NCBI GenBank assembly: GCA_963727245.1
Contig: CAVSFO010000001.1
Coordinates: 434,001 to 498,000 of the forward strand
Source: JBKQVT01 sp963727245
GTDB lineage: Bacteria > Planctomycetota > Planctomycetia > Pirellulales > Thermoguttaceae
Length of the DNA: 64,000 nt
Direction of reading: 5' to 3'
Shown here one piece after another: positions 44,784 through 52,950 of this stretch. The position numbers and the translations under genes are program-made. Numbering within the stretch: position 1 is the stretch's first letter; every line of letters starts with the position of its first letter. Below the pieces are notes generated by a model. The model searched no databases. It worked only from the letters and a program-made list of their open reading frames with translations, and was not told where the DNA came from.

Positions 44784-44984
44784 ATGCAAATCACCGTCAA
44801 CGACGAGCCCCGGCAGGCGCCTGAGCAAATCACCGTCGCCGGGCTGCTCGACGAGTTGGGCCTGGGCGACAAGCCGGTGGCCGTGGAAGTGAACCTTCAG
44901 TTGGTGCCCCGGCAGCGCCATGCCCAGCAGCGGTTGGCCGCCGGCGATAAGGTCGAGATCGTCACGCTGGTGGGAGGAGGGTAG
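44784..44984 (+). CDS. thiS: Sulfur carrier protein ThiS
   Basis: A 66-residue ubiquitin-fold protein that carries sulfur as a C-terminal thiocarboxylate for the thiazole of thiamine. The start MQITVNDEPRQAPEQITVAG and the terminal VEIVTLVGGG with the diglycine are diagnostic. The stop is 4 bases before the thiG start, so the two genes form an operon. No adenylating ThiF gene is adjacent. Confidence 0.93.
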   Translation: MQITVNDEPRQAPEQITVAGLLDELGLGDKPVAVEVNLQLVPRQRHAQQRLAAGDKVEIVTLVGGG

Positions 44985-44988
44985 CGCG

Positions 44989-45831
44989 ATGTCGGACACG
45001 CCCCAGGCCGGCGATGGCCTGTGCATCGGCTCCCACGTCTTTTCCAGCCGCCTGATCGTGGGCACGGGCAAGTACGCCAGTTTCGAGCTGATGCGCCAGG
45101 CGCTGGACATCTCGGCCGCCGAGTGCGTCACGGTGGCGGTGCGCCGCGAGCGTCTGATCGACGCCTCGGGAAAGAACATTCTCGACTACATCGACAGGAC
45201 CCGCTACACGATTTTGCCCAACACGGCCGGCTGTTTCACCGCCGAAGACGCCGTCCGCGTCGCCCACCTGGGCCGCGAGATCCTTACCCAGATGAACCAT
45301 CCCGGCGCCGACTGGGTCAAGCTGGAAGTGCTCGGCGACGCCAAGACGCTGTGGCCCGATCCGCTGGCCACGCTGCAGGCCACCGAGAAGCTGGTGGCCG
45401 CCGGCTTTCAAGTGCTCGTCTACACCGGCGACGATCCGGTGATCGCCCGGCGGCTGAAAGAGGCCGGCGCCACGGCCGTGATGCCGGCCGGCAGCCCCAT
45501 CGGCTCCGGGCAGGGAGTCCTCAATCCCAACGCCATCCGCATCTGCCTGGAGTATCTCAAGGACGGCGATCCGCACTATCCGGTGATCGTGGATGCGGGC
45601 GTGGGCACCGCCAGCGACGTGACCACCGCCATGGAACTGGGCGTCGACGGCGTGTTGCTCAACACGGGCATCGCCCAGGCCACGGACCCCTTGCAGATGG
45701 CCCGCGCCATGCGCTTGGCCTGCGAGGCGGGCCGGGCGGCTTACCTGGCCGGGCGCATTCCCAAGAAGCTCTACGCCACCGCCAGCAGTCCGGCGGAGGG
45801 CCAGATTGCCGCCGCCGCGCCGGCCAAGTAA
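44989..45831 (+). CDS. thiG: Thiazole synthase ThiG
   Basis: A 280-residue TIM-barrel enzyme that makes the thiazole phosphate of thiamine from deoxyxylulose phosphate, dehydroglycine and the ThiS thiocarboxylate. Motifs include FSSRLIVGTGKYASFELMRQ, the Schiff-base lysine in DWVKLEVLGD and the phosphate loop region VIVDAGVGTASDVTTAMELG with GVDGVLLNTGIAQA. Length is slightly longer than Escherichia coli ThiG because of both ends. It follows thiS directly. A GGGGACTGTCCC-type element begins 14 bases after the stop. Confidence 0.95.
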   Translation: MSDTPQAGDGLCIGSHVFSSRLIVGTGKYASFELMRQALDISAAECVTVAVRRERLIDASGKNILDYIDRTRYTILPNTAGCFTAEDAVRVAHLGREILTQMNHPGADWVKLEVLGDAKTLWPDPLATLQATEKLVAAGFQVLVYTGDDPVIARRLKEAGATAVMPAGSPIGSGQGVLNPNAIRICLEYLKDGDPHYPVIVDAGVGTASDVTTAMELGVDGVLLNTGIAQATDPLQMARAMRLACEAGRAAYLAGRIPKKLYATASSPAEGQIAAAAPAK

Positions 45832-45844
45832 AATGATGGTTGGC

Positions 45845-45924
45845 GGGGACTGGTCCATTTTCGCGGCGAACACGCCTGCTTGTAAGGCGACGCCGTCCGC
45901 GCCGCGAAAATCGGGACAGTCCCC
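45845..45924. repeat. GGGGACTGTCCC palindromic element between thiG and CAP gene
   Basis: Left arm GGGGACTGGTCCATTTTCGC (from 45845) and right arm GCCGCGAAAATCGGGACAGT with CCCC (to 45924). It ends 22 bases before the next start codon, so it forms much of the leader of that gene. Confidence 0.88.
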
Positions 45925-45946
45925 TGTGAACCGGGGAGAGAGCACC

Positions 45947-47022
45947 ATGACACTCCGCATTTTGGCTGCCGCGCTGGCGATGGCGGTGACGACCGCTCTG
46001 GCCGGGGCCTTGCCGGCCGCCGCGAAATCGGATGCTCCCCCCGACGCCTCGCCGGCCGAGGTCAAGCGGCTGGAGGGCGAGTTTCGCGGCGCCCTCAAGG
46101 AGCCGGAAAAACGCGCCGAGATCGTGCAAAGCGCAATCCAAGCCGGCCCGGCCGCGGCCGCCGGCGTCATGTCGGTGATTCAGCACGAGTTGCGTCCCGA
46201 GGTGACACGCTACACCACGAAGTTCTCCCGCGAGGCCGCCGCGCTGGCGCAGAAACGCAGCAGCGGCGTGCGCCGGGAAGAAGTCTCGAAATTGCGGGGG
46301 ACCGTGCTGGGCCTGAGCAAGCTGGGGCCCGACTTCACCCACCAGACCATCGTCGCCAAGGGCGACCCGGCCATGAAACGGCTGCGCAGATGTTCGTCGT
46401 CAGTCGCACGGAGGTGCTCGATGCGACGCCCGCCTTGCAGACGGACCGCCGCACGCTGATCGAGTCCTCGGCGCTGTGGGAGCAATGTGCCACCTGCGTC
46501 TACAATCACATGAAGGACGACGCCCAGAAACCCCGGCAAGCGCCCAGCTTCGAGAGGTATCTGCAAGGCGAGGAGGAGTTGGCGGCCTTGCTGGCGGGGG
46601 CCGTCGATACCGCCACGCGCAATACGCTGACGAGCAACGCCGGGCTGGCCGCGAAATTGGACCACGAGGAAGCCAGCGCCATTCTGGCCTTGAACATCAC
46701 CCGCATGTTGCTGGGACTGCCGGCGCTGGCCATCGACCTGAAGTTGTGCGACGCCGCTCGCGACGATGCCCAGGACATGGAGAAGCTGAAGTTCTTCGCG
46801 CACGAATCGCCCGTGGAAGGCAAAAAAACGCCCTGGGACCGCGCCCGGCGGATGGGCACCTCCGCCTCGGCCGAAAATATCTTCTGCGGTTGCCAAGACG
46901 GCCCATCGGCCAACCTGGGGTGGTTTCATAGCCCCGGGCACCACGTCAACATGCTGGCCGCGCATCACCGGGTGGGCATCGGCCGGGCCGGCGGCTACTT
47001 TGTCGAGATGTTCGGCGACTAA
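45947..47022 (+). CDS. Secreted CAP-domain protein (frameshifted)
   Basis: A protein of about 359 residues with signal peptide (RILAAALAMAVTTALAGALP) and a helical first half. One missing G near 46386 (CTGCGCAG for CTGGCGCAG) breaks the frame; the second frame continues QMFVVSRTEVLDATPALQ and then a CAP (SCP/PR1) domain at about residues 235-359 with LALNITRMLLGLPALAIDLK, DMEKLKFFAHESPVEGKKTP, SASAENIFCGC and GWFHSPGHHVNMLAAHHRVG. Those His and Glu residues form the CAP cavity. Bacterial CAP proteins are secreted and mostly uncharacterised. Confidence 0.82.
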
Positions 47023-47042
47023 TCCGCATTTCTCACAAACAT

Positions 47043-47181
47043 GTAGGGTGGGTCGAGCAAACCACAAACTTGGTGGGACTTCGGTCGCTCGCCGGACGTT
47101 GATTTGCCCGCAACCTGGAATTCAAGCGAGATGCGGTTTGCGAAGGCCCACCAGAAGTCGCGCGAACCTTGTCCCACCCTA
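47043..47181. repeat. TAGGGTGGGTCGAGC element, expanded copy
   Basis: Outer arms GTAGGGTGGGTCGAG (from 47043) and GTCCCACCCTAC (to 47181), with about 110 bases of partly self-complementary sequence inside (AAACCACAAACTTGGTGGGA and its rough inverse). It fills much of the 372-base gap 47023-47394, the rest of which shows no gene. Confidence 0.8.
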
Positions 47182-47394
47182 CGAAATGCGGGCTAGCTAG
47201 GTCATAATAAACCGCCCATTTTTCCCGTCCTACGGTCTTTATCCCGCCACCGCCAGCCCATCGAATCGGTCTTTCAGCAGGAAGGGAGATTCCGTCAGAA
47301 GCGCCTACGAATCCTCATCTAGACCTGGGGGCGGAAGGCGATATGATAGAGGTTGGGAAAAACAAGCGAACTAAGGGATTTTCGGGGACTTCCG

Positions 47395-48603
47395 ATGCGG
47401 TTTTATCAATTCGTGTTAAGAAACGTCTTCCGCCGCCGCGTGCGTTCGGCACTGACGATCATCGGCGTGGCGGTGGCCCTCGGGGCGGTGGTCTCCCTGG
47501 TGGGGATTTCCGACGGATTCAAGAAGTCGTTCGTGAGCATGTACCAGCAAAACGACGTCGACCTGATCGTCTCGGACCCGACCGTGCTCAATCCCCTGAT
47601 GGGTAGTATGCCGGAGGAGATGAACGCGAAGATCCGCGGGCTGGACGGCGTTGCGGGGGTAGCTGCGGGATTGGTCGACGTGGTCTCGTTCGAGGACAAG
47701 GGGTTATTCAACATCATCGTCCAGGGCTGGGCGCCCGACTCGTTCATGTTCGAGGAGATCCGCCGCAAGATCGTCGATCCGCCGGCGTTGGCGGAAAAAG
47801 ACCAGCAACCGGCCGAGGGCGCGCCGCAAGGGATCCTGCCCGAGTTGCTGAAGAGCAAGAAGGGGGTGCTGGTGGAAAAGAGCCTGGCCGATGCCCTGGG
47901 CAAAAAGGCCGGCGACACCGTGACGCTGTTCGACAACTACGAGTTCAAGGTAGTCGGCATCTATCAGACGAACTCCAGCTTCGAAAAGAACAACATCATC
48001 ATGATGCTGGACCAATTGCAGAAACTCGACAGCAAGCAGGGAAAGATCACCGGCTGCACGGTCCGGCTCAAGCCCGACGTGCGCGTCGACGAGGCCCGCC
48101 GCAAGGAAATCAGCCGCACGATCGAACACGACTTCGCCGCAGAGTTCCATCGCAAGGGCAAGATCCAGGCCAAGCCGCCCAGTGAATACTCCCTGGTGCT
48201 CTTGCAACTTGCCACCGGCATGGCTTGGATCACTTCCTTCGTGGCCGTCGTCATCGGCGCCATCGGCATGCTCAACACCATGGTCATGTCGGTCTTCGAG
48301 CGCACCCGCGAGATCGGCATCCTGCGGGCGATCGGCTGGCGCCCCGGACGCATCATGCGGATGATCCTCATGGAGTCGATCATTCTCAGCCTGGCCGGCG
48401 GCATGCTCGGCACCATGGGCGCCGTGACCTTAACCTTCTGCCTCAGCAGGCTGCCCTCCACGAACATGATCGGCAGCACCACTTCACCCACCGTCATCCT
48501 CGAGGGATTCGCCATCGCCCTGGTCGTCGGACTCCTCGGGGCCGCCTATCCGGCCTACCGTGGCGCTCGGCTGATGCCGACGGAGGCCATCCGCCATGAG
48601 TAA
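47395..48603 (+). CDS. MacB-type ABC transporter permease
   Basis: A 402-residue permease of the MacB/FtsX type. The first helix is LTIIGVAVALGAVVSLVGIS, followed by a large periplasmic MacB-PCD domain (residues about 50-270) and three C-terminal helices (SFVAVVIGAIGMLNTMVMSV, SIILSLAGGMLGTMGAVTLT and LEGFAIALVVGLLGAAYPAY), with the FERTREIGILRAIGWRPGRI coupling helix between them. MacB-type transporters drive export of peptides, lipoproteins or antibiotics by mechanotransmission. The ATPase gene overlaps by 8 bases. The frame extends upstream to 47353, but the family start is at 47395. Confidence 0.9.
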   Translation: MRFYQFVLRNVFRRRVRSALTIIGVAVALGAVVSLVGISDGFKKSFVSMYQQNDVDLIVSDPTVLNPLMGSMPEEMNAKIRGLDGVAGVAAGLVDVVSFEDKGLFNIIVQGWAPDSFMFEEIRRKIVDPPALAEKDQQPAEGAPQGILPELLKSKKGVLVEKSLADALGKKAGDTVTLFDNYEFKVVGIYQTNSSFEKNNIIMMLDQLQKLDSKQGKITGCTVRLKPDVRVDEARRKEISRTIEHDFAAEFHRKGKIQAKPPSEYSLVLLQLATGMAWITSFVAVVIGAIGMLNTMVMSVFERTREIGILRAIGWRPGRIMRMILMESIILSLAGGMLGTMGAVTLTFCLSRLPSTNMIGSTTSPTVILEGFAIALVVGLLGAAYPAYRGARLMPTEAIRHE

Positions 48604-49445
48604 CATCCTTCCCATGTATACCAACTCCGCTCTCTTACGGACCGAACACCTCACCAAGCTCTACCCCAACGGGCAGGTCAGCGCGCTGATCGACGTAAGC
48701 CTGGAAATCCATCGCGGCGAATACGTCTCCATCATGGGGCCCAGCGGCAGCGGCAAATCGACGCTGCTGAACCTGCTGGGCGCCCTGGACGCGCCCACCT
48801 CCGGCGAAATCTACTTCGAAGGCCAGCCGCTTTCGACCATCCCCAACCTCGACCGGCTGCGGGCGCAGAAAGTGGGCTTTATCTTCCAGTCCTTCTACCT
48901 GCTGCCCGTGCTCACGGCGCTGGAGAACGTCCAGGTGCCCATGTTCGAGGGGAGCCGGCTGGCGGCATCCGCCCGCATCAAGAAGGCCGCCAACTTGCTG
49001 GCCATCGTCGGCCTGGAGCACCGCGTCAACCACTTGCCCGAGCAGCTTTCCGTGGGCGAGCGGCAGCGGGTGGCCATCGCCCGAGGCGCTGGCCAACGAC
49101 CCGGTCCTGCTGTTGGCCGACGAGCCCACCGGCAACCTCGACTCGAAGTCGGCCATCGGCATCTTCGAGTTGATCGAGCAGCTCCACCGCGAGCGCGGCA
49201 TGACGGTGGTGATGATCACGCATGACGACGCCTTGGGCCAGCGTGCCGAGCGGACGGTGCGGATCGCGGACGGACGGCTGAAGTCGGACACCCGGCACGC
49301 AGCGACGCCGCCGGCCCCCGCCGCCAGCCACAGCACCGTGGCCCCGCCGCTGCCTTCGGTGACCAGCGTGCCGGTGTCGAATCTGGGCGGCGGCTCCCGC
49401 GCCGGCCGGCCCAAGAGCGTCCTGCCGCCGTTCGCGGTGCAGTAG
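48596..49445 (+). CDS. ABC transporter ATPase, LolD/MacB type (frameshifted)
   Basis: An ATPase of about 283 residues. Walker A is GPSGSGKSTLLNLLGALDAP, the Q-loop VGFIFQSFYLLPVLTALENV, the signature LSVGERQRVAIAR (a variant of LSGGQ), then, after one extra G near 49085 shifts the frame, ALANDPVLLLADEPTGNLDS with Walker B and the switch His in VVMITHDD. The C-terminal 60 residues are a Pro/Ala/Ser-rich extension not needed for catalysis. It overlaps the permease gene and energises it. Confidence 0.88.
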
Positions 49446-49449
49446 GAAC

Positions 49450-49483
49450 AGGGACCAGGGGCCGGGGGCCGGGGACCGGGGGG
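49450..49483. repeat. GGGACCAGGGGCCGGGG repeat
   Basis: GGGACC-type run beginning 5 bases after the ABC ATPase stop. Several copies in the window hug gene ends in this way. Confidence 0.7.
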
Positions 49484-49574
49484 GAGCACACCGCCGCGCC
49501 TCTTGCCTTGGTCTACGGGACGTGCTACAATGGTATAACGATGGCGAGGTCTAGTTCCCGGCGGAGACGGCGCG

Positions 49575-49805
49575 ATGTTGACCAAGAAGTTGAGCAAGCA
49601 CGGCAACAGCCTGGCCCTGGTGATCGACCGCCCCATCCTGGAGCTGCTGGGGATCGACGAGGGGACCACGTTGGACATATCGACGGATGGCCGGGCGCTG
49701 GTGGTGGCGCCGGCGCACGACAAGCGGCGCGGCAAGCGATTCGACGACGCCTTGACCGCGTGCAACCGGCAGTACGGCAAGGCGCTCAAGCGGCTCGCGG
49801 AGTAA
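49575..49805 (+). CDS. AbrB/MazE-type antitoxin
   Basis: A 76-residue DNA-binding protein with the swapped-hairpin AbrB fold (LTKKLSKHGNSLALVIDRPI, then LGIDEGTTLDISTDGRALVV). The C-terminal tail (RRGKRFDDALTACNRQYGKA) would wrap the toxin. It stands 4 bases before a Doc-type toxin gene, so the two form a toxin-antitoxin operon, probably self-repressed through this protein. Confidence 0.88.
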   Translation: MLTKKLSKHGNSLALVIDRPILELLGIDEGTTLDISTDGRALVVAPAHDKRRGKRFDDALTACNRQYGKALKRLAE

Positions 49806-49809
49806 CGCC

Positions 49810-50199
49810 GTGGAGCCAGTGTTTCTCACGATCGACGAGATCGTTGCCATCCATCGGGATCAGATTGCACGCTACGGCGGATCGGAAGGCGTGCGCGACT
49901 GGGGCCTGTTGCAATCGGCGATTGCCGTGCCTGCCGCCAGCTTCGGCGGCCAGTTCCTTCACGGCGATCTGTGCGAAATGGCGGCGGCCTGCTTGTTCCA
50001 TATCGTCCGGAACCATCCGTTCATCGACGGCAACAAGCGCGTGGGCGCGGCAGCCGCCTACGTCTTCCTTGCCATGAACGACGTGCGGCTGACGGCCGGC
50101 GACGACGCGTACTTCGACCTGGTGTTCTCCGTTGCTTGCGGCCAAACGCCGAAGTCGGTTGTGGCGGATTTCTTCCGCGCGAACACGGTCCCGGCTTGA
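49810..50199 (+). CDS. doc: Doc-family toxin (death on curing)
   Basis: A 129-residue Fic-fold protein with the Doc motif HPFIDGNKRVGAAAAYVFL at about residues 65-83. Doc kinases phosphorylate elongation factor Tu and stop translation; the lysine in place of glycine in the Fic motif marks the kinase branch. The N-terminal FLTIDEIVAIHRDQIARYGG also matches. The gene starts 4 bases after the AbrB-type antitoxin stop. Best known Doc toxins pair with Phd; the AbrB-type partner here is also seen in other bacteria. Confidence 0.9.
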   Translation: MEPVFLTIDEIVAIHRDQIARYGGSEGVRDWGLLQSAIAVPAASFGGQFLHGDLCEMAAACLFHIVRNHPFIDGNKRVGAAAAYVFLAMNDVRLTAGDDAYFDLVFSVACGQTPKSVVADFFRANTVPA

Positions 50200-50241
50200 C
50201 CGCCGGGTGCCCCCTTTTCCGACCGACTTCCTGCTCCGCTG

Positions 50242-51510
50242 CTACGGTGCCTTGATGTCGTAGGCGTACAGGCAGTTGCCGTAGCGGAGGTAGAGGCGGC
50301 CGCCGCAGACCACCGGATGCGCCCAACTGGGGTCGTTGCCAACCGGGGGAACCTGGAACTGGCTGACGACTTCGTGCCGCTTCGGCGTCGCCGGCACCAG
50401 TCCCGCCTTGCCCTTCTCGCTGTACGTATAGAGCATTCCCTCGGCGCAGGTCAGCGAGCCCTTGCCCACGCCGGGCTCGCGGTACATCGTCTTGCCGCTC
50501 TGCCAGTCGAGGCAAACCCACGCCTCTCGGCCGCCTTTGAAGGCCGCCCCGTACAGATAGCCGTCCAGCAGCACAACGCCGCCGTGATGGTTGTCGAGGT
50601 CTTCGTTTTTCCACACTTGCTCGACCGTGGCCTTCTTGCCGCTGACGCTGAGCTTGACCAGCTCGGAGCCGGAGCCGTAGCCCGAGCTGATGAAGATGCG
50701 GCCGTCGTGGAAGATCGGCATGAGGGCGTTGACGTCGAAGCGGGTTTCGTGCGGATACTGGAACAGCAGGGCCCCGTTGTCGGCGTCGACGCCGATCAGG
50801 GCCTTGGCGTTCATCGTCAGCACGATCCGCAGCCCGCCGTACTCGATCAAGGCGGGCGAGGCGTACCCGGTCGCTGCGCCGTCGGCGGTGGGCGATTTCC
50901 AGGCCACCTGGCCGGTCGCCTTGTTCAGGGCCACCACGGCGGTCTGCGGCCCGCCCGGACAGCAGATCACGTGCGTGCCGTCGATCAGGGGCGACTCGGC
51001 CAGTGCCCACCTGATGTTCGGGGCGTCGAATTTCTTCAGGATGTTCAAGTGCCAAACCGGCTTGCCGTCCTTGGCCTTCCAACAAGCGAGCTGGCCCAAC
51101 GGGCTTTCGTCGTAGAGCCGATCGCCGTCGACGGTGGGCGTGGAGCGGACGCCGGGATGGCTCGTGCTCCAGGCCTTGCCGTTGGGGGCCTTCCAAAGGG
51201 TCTTGCCGTCCAAATCGAGTGCCAGCACGACCGTCTTCCCGTCGATGTTGCCGCTGGTGTAGATGCGGCCGCCGGCCAAGGAAACCGAGGCGAAGCCGTC
51301 GCCGATGTCCTGGGCGGTCCAAAGGAGTTTCGGGCCGTCCGCCGGCCATTTGGTCAACAGCCCGGTGTCGGGCGAGATATTGTCGCCGTTGGGGCCGTTG
51401 AACCGCGGCCAGAACGGCTGCTTGGCCGCTTCGAGCCGGCCGGCCAGGGCCATACTACCCAGCAGAACCACAGCGATCAACAAATTGGCCAATCGACGAG
51501 TTAGTCGCAT
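50242..51510 (-). CDS. PQQ-like beta-propeller protein, secreted
   Basis: A 422-residue protein with signal peptide (LANLLIAVVLLGSMALAGRL) and a beta-propeller of about seven blades resembling PQQ-dependent dehydrogenases and BamB (LAGGRIYTSGNIDGKTVVLA, ALDLDGKTLWKAPNGKAW, VVCGGRLYLRYGNCLYAYD). No PQQ-binding cysteine pair or catalytic acid is obvious, so it is probably a scaffold rather than an enzyme. This family is greatly expanded in planctomycetes. It converges with the Doc gene, 42 bases apart. Confidence 0.9.
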   Translation of the reverse strand: MRLTRRLANLLIAVVLLGSMALAGRLEAAKQPFWPRFNGPNGDNISPDTGLLTKWPADGPKLLWTAQDIGDGFASVSLAGGRIYTSGNIDGKTVVLALDLDGKTLWKAPNGKAWSTSHPGVRSTPTVDGDRLYDESPLGQLACWKAKDGKPVWHLNILKKFDAPNIRWALAESPLIDGTHVICCPGGPQTAVVALNKATGQVAWKSPTADGAATGYASPALIEYGGLRIVLTMNAKALIGVDADNGALLFQYPHETRFDVNALMPIFHDGRIFISSGYGSGSELVKLSVSGKKATVEQVWKNEDLDNHHGGVVLLDGYLYGAAFKGGREAWVCLDWQSGKTMYREPGVGKGSLTCAEGMLYTYSEKGKAGLVPATPKRHEVVSQFQVPPVGNDPSWAHPVVCGGRLYLRYGNCLYAYDIKAP

Positions 51511-51620
51511 CGCAGGACCTCCCTAGTAGAACCTTGGCATCCACGGCGCCGGCGCAGCTCCCGGGAGCATAGTCTACCCGGCGGTCCCGCCGCCGTCCAT
51601 GGCCGCCCCCCCCGGCCCCT

Positions 51621-51665
51621 GGCCCCTGCTTTTTACCGCACCATCGTCCTGAGCAGGTCTTGGAA
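51621..51665. repeat. 45-base direct repeat: copy of a gene 3' end
   Basis: This segment matches 51901-51945 at 42 of 45 positions. Read on the minus strand both encode TFQDLL(K/R)TMVR-stop, the C-terminus of the spermidine-synthase-like protein, followed by a GGGGCC-type run. The copy at 51901 overlaps the real gene end, whereas this one has no gene before it. The two copies bracket a hairpin cluster. Confidence 0.88.
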
Positions 51666-51691
51666 GGTTCGGCCGTTTTGGACGAGAAAGG

Positions 51692-51799
51692 AGCCCCGTA
51701 AACGGGGCTGACATCGGGAACCGGCGCCCTCGTTATCGCAACCTGGCGTAAACGCCAGGCCGAATACCGCCTGCGGCGGGAATGCCCGTAAACGGGCAT
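51692..51799. repeat. Cluster of hairpins with TAAA loop
   Basis: AGCCCCG-TAAA-CGGGGCT (51692-51709), CCTGGCG-TAAA-CGCCAGG (51742-51759), CCGCC-TGC-GGCGG (51767-51779) and ATGCCCG-TAAA-CGGGCAT (51782-51799). The stretch from 51760 to 51799 matches 8029-8068 in order and spacing. The surrounding gap 51511-51912 has no gene. A half GGGACAGTCCCC element lies at about 51853. Confidence 0.88.
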
Positions 51800-51912
51800 A
51801 CTTCCCGGTGTCCCTAAGTTTTCGCCGCACCAGGGGATGTGTATAACGACGAGGGACAGTCCCCAGGTTCCTCCCCCCTGGTCCCCGGCCCCTGGTCCCC
51901 GGCCCCTGCCCT

Positions 51913-52787
51913 TTACCGCACCATCGTCTTGAGCAGGTCTTGGAACGAGAACGTGGCCTTGAAGCGCTGATCGAGCTGCTTGGCCCGGGCCCGCAAGGCG
52001 GCAAATTCTTCCCGCGTCGCCGATAACGACGCCAAGACGATGATGTTCGTGTCGGCGGTGTGGAAGACATAGGTCTGGCTGAAGGCGGCGCGGATGGTCC
52101 GCAGGTCGGCGTCGACGGTCTGGTGCGGGTTGACGTTGAAGACCACCACCCCACGGTCGGTCAACCGTTTCTGCACCTCCTTGTAGAACTGCTCGGTCTT
52201 CATGGCCAGCGGCTTGCCCGTCGAATCGGTATCCGCCGAGGGTTTCAAGAAGGCGTCCATGAAGATGACGTCATAGCGTTTCTCGGTGTGCTGGAGGTAG
52301 CGGATGCCGTCGGCGGTAATGATGTTGACCTTGCCGCCGCTGCGGATGTCGAAGTAGCGGTCGGCGACTTGCACCACGACCGGATCGATCTCCAAGGCAT
52401 CGACCTTGACGTCGGGGTCGTAGTGCTTGAGGAAGTGGACCATGGCGCCGCCGCCCAGCCCGACGATCAACACCTGCTCTTGCCGCGGCCGCAGCAGGTA
52501 GCTGGCGAACATGGTGCGGGCGTAGGAATGCAGCAGTTCGTAGGGCTTCTTGAGGTTGACCATCGACTGGATGGCTTCCTCCCCGTTGTCGCGGACGAAC
52601 AACAGCGTCTGCACGCTCCCCTGTTTGCGGACGCGAATGTGGGAATACGCCGACTGCTTGTCGAACTCGACGACGCCCAGCCCCCGGGACGTGTGGCCGG
52701 CGGCGGCGCTGGCCGGCCGCGGCGCGGCAAGCGCACCAGGGCAGCAAGCAGCATCGCGGCCCTCGCCGCCGACCTTCGCCGGAGCAT
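51913..52787 (-). CDS. Spermidine-synthase-like methyltransferase-fold protein (frameshifted)
   Basis: A protein of about 291 residues. The minus-strand start at 52787 (MLRRRSAARAAMLLAALV) gives a hydrophobic leader; a missing G near 52684 in a run of five shifts the frame to LGVVEFDKQSAYSHIRVRKQ and the spermidine synthase core with VLIVGLGGGAMVHFLKHY, VDALEIDPVVVQVADRYF and KRYDVIFMDAFL. The Asp that deprotonates putrescine is at the right place, but many planctomycete members are of unknown substrate and sit in membrane or secreted contexts. The last 12 residues are duplicated downstream at 51621. Confidence 0.78.
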
Positions 52788-52789
52788 TT

Positions 52790-52912
52790 GTAGGGTGGGT
52801 CGAGGGGCGCCATGCGAAGCATGGTCCCGAGCCCCACCAGTTGAAATTCGGCCATTTTCTGGTGGGGCTCGCCGACCAACGCTTCGCGTCGGTGCCCGTC
52901 GACTCACCCTGC
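52790..52912. repeat. TAGGGTGGGTCGAG element with inserted centre
   Basis: GTAGGGTGGGTCGAG (52790-52804) and an inverse partner ending GACTCACCCTGC, with an inner GAGCCCCACC...GGTGGGGCTC stem (52849-52870). It begins directly upstream of the start codon of the spermidine-synthase-like gene, so it occupies that gene's promoter or leader. Confidence 0.8.
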
Positions 52913-52950
52913 GGTTGTTTTCCACGTCCTTACGTCCCCGGTTCCCACAC

